From: Notamacropus eugenii
Lineage: Eukaryota; Chordata; Mammalia; Diprotodontia; Macropodidae
Assembly: GCF_028372415.1 (NCBI RefSeq)
Contig: NC_092872.1
Span: 388,886,853-388,950,852 of the forward strand
DNA length: 64,000 nt
Reading direction: 5' to 3'
Shown here: piece by piece, positions 11,823-22,829 of the stretch
Position numbering within the stretch: the stretch's first letter is position 1
Layout: each line of letters opens with the position of its first letter
Made by a program: the position numbers and the translations under genes
Notes under the pieces: generated by a model
Told to the model about the DNA's origin: nothing
The model's input: the letters and a program-made list of their open reading frames with translations, nothing else
Databases searched by the model: none

Positions 11823-11827
11823 ATTAG

Positions 11828-12070
11828 GACAGCTACATGGTGGAGTGGCTAGAGTCTGGGTCTGGAGTCAGGAAGACCTGAGTTCAAATCTGACTCTCAA
11901 ATACTTACTAGCCATGTATGCTGAGCAAGTCACTTAACTTCAGCTTCCTCGTCTGTAAAATTGGGACGATAATAGCACCTGCCTCACAGGTTGCTGTGAA
12001 GATCAAATGAGAGCAGAATTGTAAAGTGCTTAGCATCTTGCCTGACACATAGCTATTATTGCTTTTGCTA
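11828..12070 (+). mobile_element. tRNA-head SINE with MIR-like 3' half
   Basis: 'gacagctacatggtggagtg', 'ctggagtcaggaagacctga', 'gagttcaaatctgac', 'cctcgtctgtaaaattggga', 'gaagatcaaatgagagcaga', then 'tgcctgacacatagctatta'. Same architecture as the copy at 7504. Confidence 0.85.
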
Positions 12071-12094
12071 ATAGTACTACAAAGAAAGGCTACT

Positions 12095-12430
12095 ACAAAA
12101 CCAAACCAAAATCTCTCAGCCCCTGCTCTCAAGGAGCATACATTCCAATGAGGAAGACAATGTGTAAATATAAAGGTACATAAAAGTTTTATACTTCATA
12201 GAGTATTACAAAGGTAATTGGAAAGGGGAAGGCATTAGAAACTGGGAGAACCCAGAAAGGGCTCCTGTAAAAGGTCAGATTTGGGCTGTCTTGAAGGAAA
12301 CCTGGGAAACTGAGAGGCTGGGGTGAGAGGGAAAATCTTTCCAGTCATGAGGCTCAGTAAGGGCCAAAACACTGAGGCAAGAAATGGCTGATCATGTTCA
12401 GTGCACTTCAAGTAAGCCAGTACTCTGTAT
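12095..12430 (-). mobile_element. L2 LINE 3' portion (antisense)
   Basis: 'agcccctgctctcaaggagc', 'gggctcctgtaaaaggtcag', 'gggccaaaacactgaggcaa' follow the antisense L2 order also seen at 14.0 kb and 58.9 kb. Confidence 0.6.
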
Positions 12431-12439
12431 CATGGCACC

Positions 12440-13510
12440 TCTAAAATGCTAGTGCCTCTAACATGGCTAAGGTTTGGTTTTGCAGTTGGAGGGGCAGGAT
12501 AAGGGAGGGAAAGAAGTTGGGGGTGGAGGAAGGACATTTATAGGAAAAGAAAAAGGAGGAGAGGAGAAAAGTCAGGGCTTTATGATTTCTTCTCACTTCC
12601 CTCTGCTCTCATCTTGATGCTCTGACAGTGTTTTCCCTCAAGGAAAGAGTCCCTTTAGTGTCCATCTTATAGTTTAACAATATTGAAAATCCTTTAAATG
12701 TGCTTTAATAACATTGATGATTGCTACGGCCATTAAGATAAGGATGGTTTCCTCAAAAGCCCTACCTCAGTCAGCAGGAGCTTCTGTGAGAAGAATTTAG
12801 TGATACAGGAGCTTTATTCAGGGCAAGGTTTTTTCCTATCAAACTTACCTTGAAAAGGGATGGCTTTCCCCAGGCTTGGACTCTTCAGTCCAGCTGAAAA
12901 GAAGAGGCTTAGCGCCTGAGGAGAGTTAACAGAAATAGTGCCATAACGAGCGAACTCCCACTGACTGGGGACATTCACTGCTTGACTGCTATGAATAAGC
13001 CTCATTTCCAAGCTGTTATCCCTCTAATATACCTGAAGGCTTTCAGGGAACAATCCTAAGATCTTATACTTTATTTCTCACCCTTTCAACCATAGAGGCT
13101 GCCTGAGAGCATCTTCGTAAGGAATTATATTTTAGGCCCCAGGTTGATATCTTAGCTTTTAGTAGAGAAGAGTTTCAATGAGTTGTGTCCTTCAGGAAAG
13201 CTCTTTATTTTTGATGCTCTGGAAGAAGTAGTTCCTTCTCTAAAGGCATTTTAGTTGATCTCACAAAATCTTTACGTAGGTCCTTGCCACCATGACCAAA
13301 ACATTTATTCGTTGTCCACAATAATCTTGAGGCTATTAGAAACCTTTGTGATTAAAAGGGAATATGAGGCAAGGGAAATGGGGTTAAAGAAATGAAAAAG
13401 GAAAATTTTACAGTACCCTGAACACAGCATGCTATTGTGGTACATTCTCTCAGTCACTCAACAAGCACTTTTTTTAGCCCAGAATTTTATTTTCCATTCC
13501 ATTTTGATTA
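12440..13510. other. No gene seen; unique sequence with one exon-like patch
   Basis: A 65-codon minus frame (12814-13011) contains a strong donor-like 'caag|gtaagt' and lies just upstream of an AATAAA (minus, near 12819-12824). The pattern could be a decayed LTR or a chance exon. No family was recognised. Confidence 0.35.
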
Positions 13511-13512
13511 TG

Positions 13513-14010
13513 AACCATATATAAATCTTTTAAATAGTATTTTATTTTTTCCAATTACATGTAAATATATTTTTAACATTAATTAAAAAAAACCTTTTTT
13601 CTCCCTCCCTCCTTCCCTCACCACCCTTAGGGAGGCTGAGATACCAAACAATTTGTTATAGTTTATGTATGTTCAATCATGTAAAACATATTTCTATTTT
13701 AGTGATGTTGTGAAAGAAGAAACAGACCAAAAGAAAAGAATGATGAAAAATAAAGTCAAAATAGTATGCTTTGGTTCAGACTCTATCAATTCTTTCTCTG
13801 GATGTGGATAACATTTTCATCATGAGTTCATTGGAACTGTTTTGGATCATCCTATTTCTGAGATGAGTGAAAATGTTCATAGTTAGTTGATCATGCTACA
13901 ACTTGTTCAGCCATTCCCTAATTGATGGGCATCTCCTCAATTTCCAATTCTTTGCCACCACAAAAAGAGTTGCTACAAATATTTTGTACATGTAGGTCCT
14001 TTCCCCTTTT
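13513..14010 (-). mobile_element. L1 LINE 3' end, marsupial type
   Basis: Reads antisense on the plus strand: 'tttccaattacatgtaaat', 'ctctggatgtggataacatt', 'cttgttcagccattcccta', 'ccaattctttgccaccacaa'. The T-rich start is the copy's poly(A) end. Same segment as 47.5-48.2 kb. Confidence 0.8.
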
Positions 14011-14490
14011 TTCAATAAGTATTTAGTACATATTTACTATATGCCAGGCACTATGCTAAGTATTGGCAGTACAGATAAAGACAAAAACAGAATCCCCATC
14101 CTCAAGGAATTCACATACTGATGGGAACAGCATGTATAAAATTAAGTTCTTGCAAGATACAGGAAGTATAAATGGAGGTGATTTCAAAGGAAAGGAGGAG
14201 AGAAGGTAGAAGGGAGTGCAAGAGAAACCTGCAGAAATGAAATTTTAACTTAGTCTGGATGGAAGCTAATAGTGGGGGAAGATAAGGATAGCATTCCAAG
14301 CATGGGAGACAACCAATGAAAAGTCAGTCTGGAGGTAGAGTGGGGTAATAATAGCAAGGATAATGTCACTGGGTCTTGTTGTATGTAGAGGGGAGTAAAG
14401 AAAAAGTAAGAAAACTGGGAAAATAGGAAGAGATCAGGTTGTTTCACCTTTAAAAACAAACAGAGGATTTTATATTTGATCCTGGAGCTC
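14011..14490 (-). mobile_element. L2 LINE 3' portion (antisense)
   Basis: 'catatttactatatgccagg', 'ccccatcctcaaggaattca', 'gcattccaagcatgggagac', 'aacagaggattttatatttg'. Open frames of 62 and 99 codons on the minus strand are decayed LINE sequence. It directly abuts the L1 tail on its left. Confidence 0.7.
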
Positions 14491-14494
14491 AAAG

Positions 14495-14665
14495 AGAGTC
14501 TGGAAAGGCAACTTCTCCTTCTCCTCTTCCTTTTCTTCCTGCCTTGCACCTAGCTAAATCCTACCTTGAAGGCCAAGTTCAAGTCCTATAACATCTCTGA
14601 AACCTTCTTTGATTAATCTAACTCACAATAATCTGTCCTCTTGAGTAGTTTTAGTTTAGTCATTA

Positions 14666-14702
<37 letters not shown>

Positions 14703-15415
14703 AACACACACACTAGCCAGAGGACAGAGTAGTTCAAAACAAAAGGTATTTCATTAAATAGTAAAGAAAAAAAGGCAAATGTTCCTTCTATACACACAGC
14801 AGAGTACACTTTCCCATGGGTTACAAGCTGAGGGAACACAATAGGAAATTTGCATGATCAAGAACTCACATAGTAGTGGTGGTAGTATAGCAATACCTTT
14901 CTCTAATGTTGTGAAACAATATCCATGTTCTGTGGTCACATCATTGCAGTGCTTGCTGCTGCTTGTTTCTATCCTCTTCTGGATACCATCTTAGAGCTCC
15001 TCTCTCCTCTGGGTGTCTCTGCTGAGCTGCTTTCTATTACCATATGCACCTGGACTTCAGCTATCCTGAAATTTCCTCACAAAGTTGCTAAGGTAGCTTC
15101 AAGGATTCCAACTCTGAAGAGCTTTTAATCTCAGGCAATTTTTATTCTCTAATAAAATGTGGGGTTGGAGGTGTTTAATTTAGTAGAAATCTGGCTACTT
15201 CCATCTTCATGTGGGTGGAACCACACTTTCCCATCTCTTCATCTGCCCAAGAACTAGAATGTGACTTTTCCTGAGTCAATACCTCAACTCCCTCTCAATC
15301 AAGAGTAGTCTACTCTGTCAGAAAATATGGGGTTGAGGCAATAAACCTGCCAGGGGCATCCTCCTACTTACCAAGCCTCTTTTTTCTACCTCTGTTTTAA
15401 TTCTCTCTCTCTTTC
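14495..15415. other. Small L2 scrap, CA repeat, otherwise unique
   Basis: 14545-14615 resembles the L2 'ggccaagttcaagtcctata' segment in sense orientation. An interrupted (CA)n occupies 14668-14714. No gene signal was seen in the rest. Confidence 0.5.
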
Positions 15416-15419
15416 TCTG

Positions 15420-15470
<51 letters not shown>

Positions 15471-15496
15471 CCTGTGTGTGGGTGTGGGTGGGTGTT
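15420..15496. repeat. (CA)n followed by (TG)n
   Basis: 15424-15466 is uninterrupted CA. After 'ctctgcc' a tgtgtgggtgtgggtgg stretch follows at 15472-15495. The two halves are complementary and could fold back. Confidence 0.9.
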
Positions 15497-15499
15497 GTG

Positions 15500-16780
15500 A
15501 ATGATAAGGTATGGGTTCATGTGGTTTTCAATACTCCTTAGATTTTTTTAAAAAAGATTAAAAATCAACAAGATTCTATTTCTTATAGCTCCTGAGCCCC
15601 CAGTCAGGTCATTCTGGAAAACTGCAAGGTACCTGTGCTCTCTGTCTTCCTTCTCTCTCTGGGTCCTTAATGTGTATGACTCCATGTCTTTTGGCAGCTT
15701 TGCTCTTTTACCAGGAATGAGTCACATATATCAAAAGTAGCTATGTTCTATCACTTTATATGAATTATAAGTGTAACATTGAATAACAGAAGTAAGCTCT
15801 GGAATGGGAATTTACTTTCTCTAGAAGAGGAGAGAAGGTGAAAGGAAAAAGCATCACTAACAAACATTTCAGCAGCCACAACTTCTCTCATTTTAGCCCC
15901 AGGTGCCACCACTGTACAGGTTCAATCTAGCAGTAACCACTGTGTTAGGGAGAGCTCTCTTCATCTGCCTTGATTCTTAAAAACTAAAAATCAAACCAAA
16001 TTGCCTATACTACCGTGTTCATTAAGTTAAAAAAAAAAAACTGCAGCACTCTTTTTTGAGAGTCTGTCTCCCCAAGGGTGGGGAGAAAAGCAATACTGTC
16101 TCTTAAAGCCACAACTTCTCTTCAATTAATGGATGCTGACACACCCAGATCTCATTCTAAAGAGAAGAACTTTGTCTCCCAGTATACATTTCTCCATGTC
16201 AAAGAGGTATAATGGGTTACAGCTCTTTGAGACACAGACCACACACCCTCAACCCCTAACCCCCATTAACCATTTAGAAATTCCTGTAACATTAAAGTCT
16301 ACCATTTAGAATTTAATCCTCTGATGCCATCCATTTGGCTACTCTACTTATGTTATCTGAGTCATGGTCAGGGAACTGCTTTTAATTCCTATTATATGCC
16401 TGGTGCTGGCAAATCATTCTTAGGAAAACTGCAAAGAACGTGGGTGAAGGTGTACTGAAGAAACTATCCTCTTCCTCTTTCCCTTTGTTATGTCCTTTGT
16501 GTTGCATGGAAATCATAGGGGCTAGTTGAAGGAGATTTTATCAAGGGTACAAATGAGATAGAAGGCAGAAGACCTGTCCCAGAAGACCTTACCCCTTAAC
16601 TTGAAAGATAAGAAGTACATATGGGAAAGAATTCCAAGGCCTTCTCTCACATCCACTTCTCTTTTCCATTGACAATACTCAGATCAAACCCTTCATTTTC
16701 TCTTATTATTGCAATAGCTTCCAACTGGTCTTTCTCCTGTAAGGGTGGATATCTCAAGACTATAGGATATCCTGGATATC
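15500..16780. other. No gene seen; unique sequence
   Basis: A poly-A run lies at 16028-16040. Open frames at 16621-16812 (plus) and 16647-16925 (minus) overlap each other and the palindromic transposon and show no family resemblance. Confidence 0.45.
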
Positions 16781-16786
16781 CCCAGT

Positions 16787-16989
16787 CAGGAGTGAGGAAC
16801 TTGCAGCCTTGAAGCCACATGTGGCCCTCTAGGTTCTCAAGTGCGGCCCTGTGACTGAATCCAAACTTCATAGAACAAATCCCTTTAATAAAAGGATTTG
16901 TTCTATATAACTTGGACTCAGTCAAAAGATTGTACCTGAGGACCTAGAAAGCCACATGTGGTCTTGAGGCTGCAGATTCCCCACCCCTG
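16787..16989. mobile_element. Palindromic hAT-type MITE
   Basis: The left half ('gaggaacttgcagccttgaa', 'gccacatgtggccctctagg') is the inverse complement of the right half ('cctagaaagccacatgtgg', 'gaggctgcagattccccacc') with limited divergence. The centre is 'gaacaaatccctttaataaa' followed by 'aggatttgttc'. Ends read cagg(a/g)gtg. Flanks 'tccccagt' (16779-16786) and 'tcctaggt' (16990-16997) are alike at 5 of 8 bases, consistent with an old 8-bp hAT target duplication. No transposase is encoded. Confidence 0.8.
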
Positions 16990-16999
16990 TCCTAGGTTA

Positions 17000-18470
17000 T
17001 CTCAAGATTTTAGGGGTAATTCTGAGAGGATAGGGGTTTCACAAGAAGCCACTCCAGTGCTTCCCATTGATTCTCAGATTTAATTAGCTTTTAGAAAGAG
17101 TATTTACTAAGTAGGTATAGCAAGGACAGTTGTAGCAGAAACAAGCTCCTTCTTCTCACCTCCACCTCCCAAACAAGGGGCATACTTTCCCATTGCACAC
17201 ACACAAGGTCCCTGGAAAGACTGAGATATTCTCAAGATTACCCCCAACTGATCACAAAAGATCAGATAGTTGAATTGAATTTAATTAGTCAAAGATAAAA
17301 ACTAAATGTGGAAAAGGTCCTTAAACAATTTGAGAAGAATAAAGTCCTTTGATCATTGTATAAAGACAGATGAGGCCATAAAGGGAAACAGGTTGTGATT
17401 GGCTGAAAGAATTAGATATATCTTTGGGTTATACATGTAACATACTAGTTTAGGGCCAGGCAGTTGAGTAGGAGAATACTACAGATTCAGAAGCTGATGA
17501 TTCTAGGTCCCTAAGAGGGAATCTTCTCTTTTTTGGGGTGAGAGGCAGGGAAGGAAGGAGGATACTCCTCTCTCTCTTCTCTCCTTCCCACAGACCATGT
17601 TCCTGGAGACATTTATTCTCATGAAAGACAATGCATCAAGTATGGAGGAGAGGTAGATATAGCTAGGGAAAACAGATCTCCTGACAAAAGGCAACTGAAC
17701 ATTCAGAATCAGAATGAATCACATTACATTATTAACTTAGAATGATTGGAATACCCACAGGTCTTGTCAGCCTTCATAGCAATATCCACCAGAACAATCA
17801 TGGCTGCATATGCATAGAGAGGTTAAAGCCAGACTGAGGAAAAAGTAGCTTCAAGATTTTACAAGGGCACTGAAATCTCAGAGTCCAGAAGAGAGCTAGA
17901 GCTAAGGTGAACTTAATGAACATTCCATAAGGGAAGAAAAAACTTTTGTATCCAGAAACTCTGGGGTTATCCCTTTGCATGTGCCTCTCTACCATTTTGT
18001 CATAAGTTTGAGTACAGTCTTGCCAGGTAACTTGTGTGTGCAATTGGAGAACGTATCCTTGGTTTCAGGATGGGGAGGAATGTTGTTTCCATTGCAACTT
18101 TTTTTGTTATGTCTGCTAAATACTTTCTAAAAAGTATTTGGTCATGAGTCAATGGGAAACATCCACTGGGCCTTTTGAGCAACACTACTAAAACCTCTAT
18201 CCCCTCAGGATTACCCCTAGAGCCTTGAGATAGCTAGCCTCTGGATACCAGACCTATGATTGCCAATGGGAGCTGGGGAATGAGCCCAGAGAGGATGCTA
18301 CATTGCCTTCAGTCTTTCCATCTCTCATCCACCCAAAACACTAATTCCATATTATTTTTCGTAAGACAGAGTTCTAATCACCTCACTAATTTTCTCAAAA
18401 CTTTCAGTCAGTCAATGAACAATAATTAAGTGCCTACTAATTCAGTATTTTTCCGCTTGCTGCTATATGT
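17000..18470. other. No gene seen; unique sequence
   Basis: Scattered 60-80 codon frames on the minus strand (17503-17694, 17798-18043, 18000-18185) with no domain or family. No repeat was recognised. Confidence 0.45.
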
Positions 18471-18474
18471 CACG

Positions 18475-18700
18475 AAATCTCAACATTTAAGGGACCTAGA
18501 TACCTATATAGTCCAGCCTGTCCTGGTGAAATAATTCTTCCTGCTGTATATCTAGTGAGTGACCACTCCGTCTTTTCTTGTAGACCTCCATCAAGGAAGA
18601 AGTTGCTATGTACAAACTCTTTAGCCTGACACTCAAGGTCTTCCACAATGTGACTCCACTTTACTTTCCCAACATTGGTCCTCCCACCCCTAACCCCCAA
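18475..18700 (-). mobile_element. CR1/L3 LINE fragment, possibly joined to L2
   Basis: 'atttaagggacctagatacc', 'agtccagcctgtcctggtga' and the 'gaccactccgtcttttcttg' region resemble antisense CR1/L3. From about 18625 the wording 'ctcaaggtcttccacaatgt' looks like sense L2. The boundary is unclear. Confidence 0.4.
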
Positions 18701-18785
18701 ATCCTGAGGAATAGTGAGGGAGTAATGTATAGTGGTGAATTCTAGGACAAGGCAGTGCAAGTGATAGTAAAGAGATGGGAACATG

Positions 18786-18985
18786 GAACATTAATGTAAT
18801 GGAATACTACCTATAACTATTAAAATGATAAATAAATGAAACTGATACATGGAAAAGTTCATATCAAATAATGTTAAATGAAAAACTGAAAGCAATACAT
18901 GTAAGATGATCTCTGGTATGTAAAGTCTATATATGTCTGTTGACAAGGATCAGAAAAGAATTTGGATATAAATAGCACCAGAGTG
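18786..18985 (+). mobile_element. Possible L1 3'-UTR fragment
   Basis: 'taatggaatactacctataa' and 'aaatgaaactgatacatgga' resemble L1 3' sequence in sense orientation. Short and weak. Confidence 0.35.
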
Positions 18986-18989
18986 CTGG

Positions 18990-19152
18990 CAAGAATTATT
19001 AGGAGTCCTAGCTGTGCAAAAAGCTCAATGTATAACTTGGGGCCAGTCAGTTAACTTCTCAATGCCTTACTTTCTTCACCTAAAAAAGGAAAGGATTTGG
19101 GCTACATAGTACGTGAGGGCCATTTAGCTCTAGCATACTATAATTCCTTTGT
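18990..19152 (+). mobile_element. CORE-SINE fragment
   Basis: 'gtcagttaacttctcaatgc', 'ttactttcttcacctaaaaa' and the end 'catactataattcc' follow the sense order of CORE plus L3-like tail. Confidence 0.45.
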
Positions 19153-19159
19153 TTTATAA

Positions 19160-19760
19160 GACTGGTGCCTATGACTTTCAAAATAATATGAGACTGGAAG
19201 CTCTGTGGTGATGAATTAGATGAGGAAAGGAAATAGAATATCCTTCTAAAGGGCTAGGCTAGGTGTCAGGAGCTAGTTCGTCATGGACAATCCATAAATA
19301 TTTAGTGAGGTGGGTGGTTCCTTTAGGAGGAGATCAACATTTGGAAAACTCTTCTATTCCCCCTACCCCTTGTGCCCCAAGAAATCATTGTTGCTGAATC
19401 AAAATCCAGCAAGAGGATTTTCTTCCAGAAGGGGAGCCTTTCTGAGCACTATGTTGGGCTGACTCCAGTGGAAAGAAGATACTGTTTCTCTTGGCTAGAT
19501 AACCCTAAGACTTACAATCAGTTTCCACTACCCTACAAAAGATAGTTACTGGGCAGAGAGGGGCCTGCTTTCATTGGTTTATAGGAGAAAGTCACATAAA
19601 GTGAATATATAGGAAAGATTTTGGGGAATAAACATAGTTTGGGTTATTTGTTCTTGTGTTCTATTTTGCATTAAGTTCTGATTTTGATTTGATGGAACTG
19701 ATTTAATTGATGTATATTGTGTACAGAAAAGTTCTGAGAGAGAGATTTTGTCTGCTCTCC
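19160..19760. other. No gene seen
   Basis: Unique sequence. Minus-strand frames at 19579-19830 and 19671-19943 overlap the neighbouring SINE and show no family. Confidence 0.45.
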
Positions 19761-19764
19761 CTGA

Positions 19765-19965
19765 TGCTGCAGCATATAATGCACAAGAGTGAAAGGCAGA
19801 AAATCCGAGTTCAAGTCTTCGCACTGCCACTTATCTGTGTGAACTAAGGTGAGTCGTTTAATCTCCCAGGGGCTATATTTCTTCATCTGTAAAATGAGCA
19901 GAGTTAACAATATACTTTCTAAGGTTCTATCCAGATTTTGCACTACATGATTCTTTCAAATTGAT
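19765..19965 (+). mobile_element. CORE-SINE
   Basis: 'gagttcaagtcttcgcactg', 'atttcttcatctgtaaaatg', 'tctaaggttctatccagatt' and 'ctacatgattctttc' give head, core and L3-like tail in sense. Confidence 0.65.
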
Positions 19966-20184
19966 GGGAACTGTCATTCTGTGCCTCTTGTTTACTTCTT
20001 CTTTCTCCCTCTGCTCTTTCCACCTTCTCCTGCTACCTCATGCACATCTTATGTCCCTCCCATTAGCCATCCTCAAGGTAAACATACATTAGTAACTAAA
20101 TATTGACTCAGCAAATGAAGATAAATTTGGAATATGTGTGCCCCACTTTAAGAAAGCCCAACCTGGACATATCCAAATATATAA

Positions 20185-20290
20185 ATCAGTTAATATGGGC
20201 CTCAGTTCTAGTCTTTAAATGAAAGATTTGGACTAGGTGATTACTCAAGCATCTTCTGACTCTAAAATTTTGTAATTGTATGATTCCAAG
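20185..20290 (+). mobile_element. CORE-SINE 3' half
   Basis: 'gaaagatttggactaggtga', 'tcttctgactctaaaatttt' and 'attgtatgattcc' match the 3' end of the CORE-SINE/L3-tail family. Confidence 0.45.
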
Positions 20291-20479
20291 TCTGGAAATG
20301 AATTTTTACATTGCAATGGAATTATTTCAGTACACTAAAGGGCTAACTTAAGTAGTGAGTTTCCCCAATGTATTTATAACATGATTTTCTATATAAAAAA
20401 TTCTACTTATACTGAATTTTTTCAGCACCTTGTCTCTTGGACAGATCCTAGACTTATATCCAATTCGTCTAAGTAGCAT

Positions 20480-20660
20480 TATAGATTTAGGGTCACAAAG
20501 GACCTTAGAGGCCATCTAGTCTAACCTTTGCATTCAACCACTGAGGCCCAGAGAAAGGAAGTGAAATGTCTGAGGTCACACAGGTAGTAAGTGACAGAAT
20601 CAGGATATGAACTCAAAATTTTAACTCCAAGACATTTTTAACGTATCATGCTGATTTCCA
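20480..20660 (-). mobile_element. CORE-SINE with L3-like tail
   Basis: 'aaggaccttagaggccatct' plus 'agtctaacctttgcattca', then 'ctgaggcccagagaaaggaa' and 'cacacaggtagtaagtgaca'. Well preserved. Confidence 0.8.
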
Positions 20661-20689
20661 TGCACATGTACACCATATTTTTGAGTATT

Positions 20690-20740
20690 TGTGTATTATA
20701 TACATACATATATATACTATACACACATACATATTATATA
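20690..20740. repeat. TA/TACA-rich microsatellite
   Basis: 'tgtattatatacatacatat' continues as alternating ta/ca units to about 20740. Confidence 0.75.
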
Positions 20741-20744
20741 AAAG

Positions 20745-20935
20745 CATAGAGAGGCAACATGGCTTAATGGATAGAAGTCTAGTCTTCAAGTCAAGAAGAA
20801 CAAGTTCAAGACTTTCCTCTGGTTCATACTGATTATGTGACCATGAGCAAAACTCTTCACCTCTCTTGGCCTTAGATAACTCTCTAAGACTGTAAATTGT
20901 ATTGATAAAGGGAGTTTCCTAACTCCCTTTATATG
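20745..20935 (+). mobile_element. tRNA-head SINE, older subtype
   Basis: 'gaggcaacatggcttaatgg', 'gtctagtcttcaagtcaaga', 'tatgtgaccatgagcaaaac', 'aactctctaagactgtaaat'. The copy at 21318 shares the last segment, so both may belong to one subfamily. Confidence 0.55.
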
Positions 20936-20969
20936 CTAACTATATGCATATGTATATATAATGTACACT

Positions 20970-21205
20970 TGAGCAGCTAGACCGATCAGGAGTCAGGAAG
21001 ACCTAAGTTCATATCTGGCCTCAGGCACTTAATAGCTGTGTGACCCTGGACAAGTCACTTAACCCTGTTTGCCTCATTTTTCTCATCTAGGAAATGAGCT
21101 AGAGAAGGAAATGGCAAACAATTCCTGTACCTTTGCCAAGACAACCCCAAATGGGGTCATGAAGACTCAGTCATGAAGGAAAACAACTGAACACAAATAC
21201 AATGT
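20970..21205 (+). mobile_element. tRNA-derived SINE with RTE-like tail
   Basis: 'gagcagctagaccgatcagg', 'gagtcaggaagacctaagtt', 'gtgtgaccctggacaagtca', 'gagaaggaaatggcaaacaa', 'ccaaatggggtcatgaagac'. The head lacks part of the usual sequence before the B box. Confidence 0.88.
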
Positions 21206-21317
21206 ACTATTAAGGTATTTCTGTAGGTAGATAGATTCACAAATATACATGTATAGTCATTTGCTCTTTTTAAGTCCTGAGGTTCCTAGTTCTCCCACAT
21301 TTTTTTTTACTTCATAA

Positions 21318-21480
21318 TAATAGTAGAAAGCCCTAGGTTAAAGTCTATCTCTGACACATACTGATTGTGTCAGTCCGGACAAGTCATACGAACTCTCAGT
21401 GCTTTATTAAGCAACTCTCTAAGATGATAAGTTATAGAGAGGGTGCCAGTCTACATTGACGGAGGGAGTTTATTCACCTA
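21318..21480 (+). mobile_element. tRNA-head SINE, older subtype
   Basis: 'ggttaaagtctatctctgac', 'catactgattgtgtcagtcc', 'caactctctaagatgataag'. Head truncated. Confidence 0.5.
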
Positions 21481-21529
21481 GAATTTCCCTCTATTAATGA
21501 AATCACATGTCCAGTCTCTGACCCTGTAT

Positions 21530-21757
21530 TAATAGCTAGCATTTACATAGTCCTTTAAGATTTGCAAATTTCTTTACATATATTATCTCATATGATCCTT
21601 ACAATAATCACATGAGTTAGATAGCATAATTATATCCATTTTACAGGTGAGGAACCTAAGGCTGAGAAACTTTTACAGGATCACATAAGTAGAATCTGAG
21701 GCAGGATTTGAATTAAGGTCCCCACTGTATCCATTATACCATTTAGTTGCTGACTTT
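21530..21757 (-). mobile_element. MIR/Mar-type SINE
   Basis: Antisense order: 'catttacatagtcctttaag', 'atatgatccttacaataatc', 'ttttacaggtgaggaaccta', 'gaggcaggatttgaattaag', 'gtatccattataccatttag'. Confidence 0.8.
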
Positions 21758-21939
21758 CTGTTGTTCTGAATTTTTTCCCACTATTACAGTGCAATCTGAT
21801 TTTTTTTTTATATGACTTTATGTGGCTTCCTTATCATTTTTTGAATGGTTCCTTTAAGCAGAGATTATGTTTCATTGAGGTGTCTGAAACCACAAGTATG
21901 ATAGGGAACCAAGAGCATTTCTGGTATGGAAATAATTCT

Positions 21940-22125
21940 AGAATCACAGAACCTCAGAGCTAGAAGAGGTCCCTGAAGTCATTTTGTCCAACCCTCACAA
22001 GCAAAAAGGCCCAGAAAAGTGAAATGGCTTGCACAAAGTCACTTGCAGCAGAGGATAAAATCAAATCCAGATTTCCTGACTTGTAGTCCTATGTTCTTTC
22101 CACCCCACTATGATGTTTTTCCATG
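21940..22125 (-). mobile_element. CORE-SINE with L3-like tail
   Basis: 'aatcacagaacctcagagct', 'gtccaaccctcacaagcaaa', 'cccagaaaagtgaaatggct', 'tgttctttccaccccactat'. Confidence 0.75.
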
Positions 22126-22396
22126 ATCATATTCATAATTATAGTCATTGAGATCATCCTCCTAATGTCACTATTTCAGAACTCATATAAGTAATTCTGT
22201 CACTTATAATCTTTTTTTGCTCCTGGCATCTGGATCAGAATACTGAGACTTTGATGGGTCATTTTAATTTTTTTCTTCTCTTCTCCCCCTTTCAAAAAAT
22301 ATGAATATTTGAAAGCAAAACTTCAAGAAAGAGAGAAGACTTGAAATTATCACTACCTTTAATGTCTAGGTGACTTTGGGAAGATGAAGTTCTTAC

Positions 22397-22695
22397 AGGA
22401 ACATATGTGCTCTGAATGGATGGTTTCCAACGTCCTATTAAATTCTCAGATGCCTCAAAGGCTCTAAAATCCAAACTGCCACAGCCAGGTAACTGGTCTG
22501 GATTGGCCCAAGATACATAACTGGCTTGAGTACAAAGGCCCAATCTGACTCCTCCAATTAGTGCGCTTTGTACATCCAGATTAAACAGAATCATGGGATC
22601 ATAATTAGCAGTAATTAAAGAAATGTTTTCTTCTATTTTGTCATTTTTTAGAGGGCGCAATGTACTGGTGGCTTTGGAGGAACTGATTCGAGAGG
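22397..22695 (-). other. Candidate protein-coding exon, family unknown
   Basis: On the minus strand, 'gtggtttttcag|cctctcga' (acceptor) and 'tatgttcct|gtaagaac' (donor) bracket 299 bases with no stop in one frame. The stop-free frame itself extends further, 22723-22292 (143 codons). The predicted peptide has mixed, non-repetitive composition (for example ALIGGVRLGLCTQASYVSWA), unlike the low-complexity frames elsewhere. I do not recognise a domain or family. The frame upstream closes at TAA 22726-22724, which fits an intron or a lone ORF. It could be chance or an unknown retro-derived sequence. Confidence 0.3.
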
Positions 22696-22829
22696 CTGAA
22701 AAACCACTCAAGAAGTTTTTCACTTAACTCTCAGCTGTCCTCATTGCCAGGATGAAAGCTTTTACAGGTATTCACATTGAAAACATTTTCTTTTCTCTGC
22801 TCAAAAATCAAGGGGTTGGTTCCTGAGGG

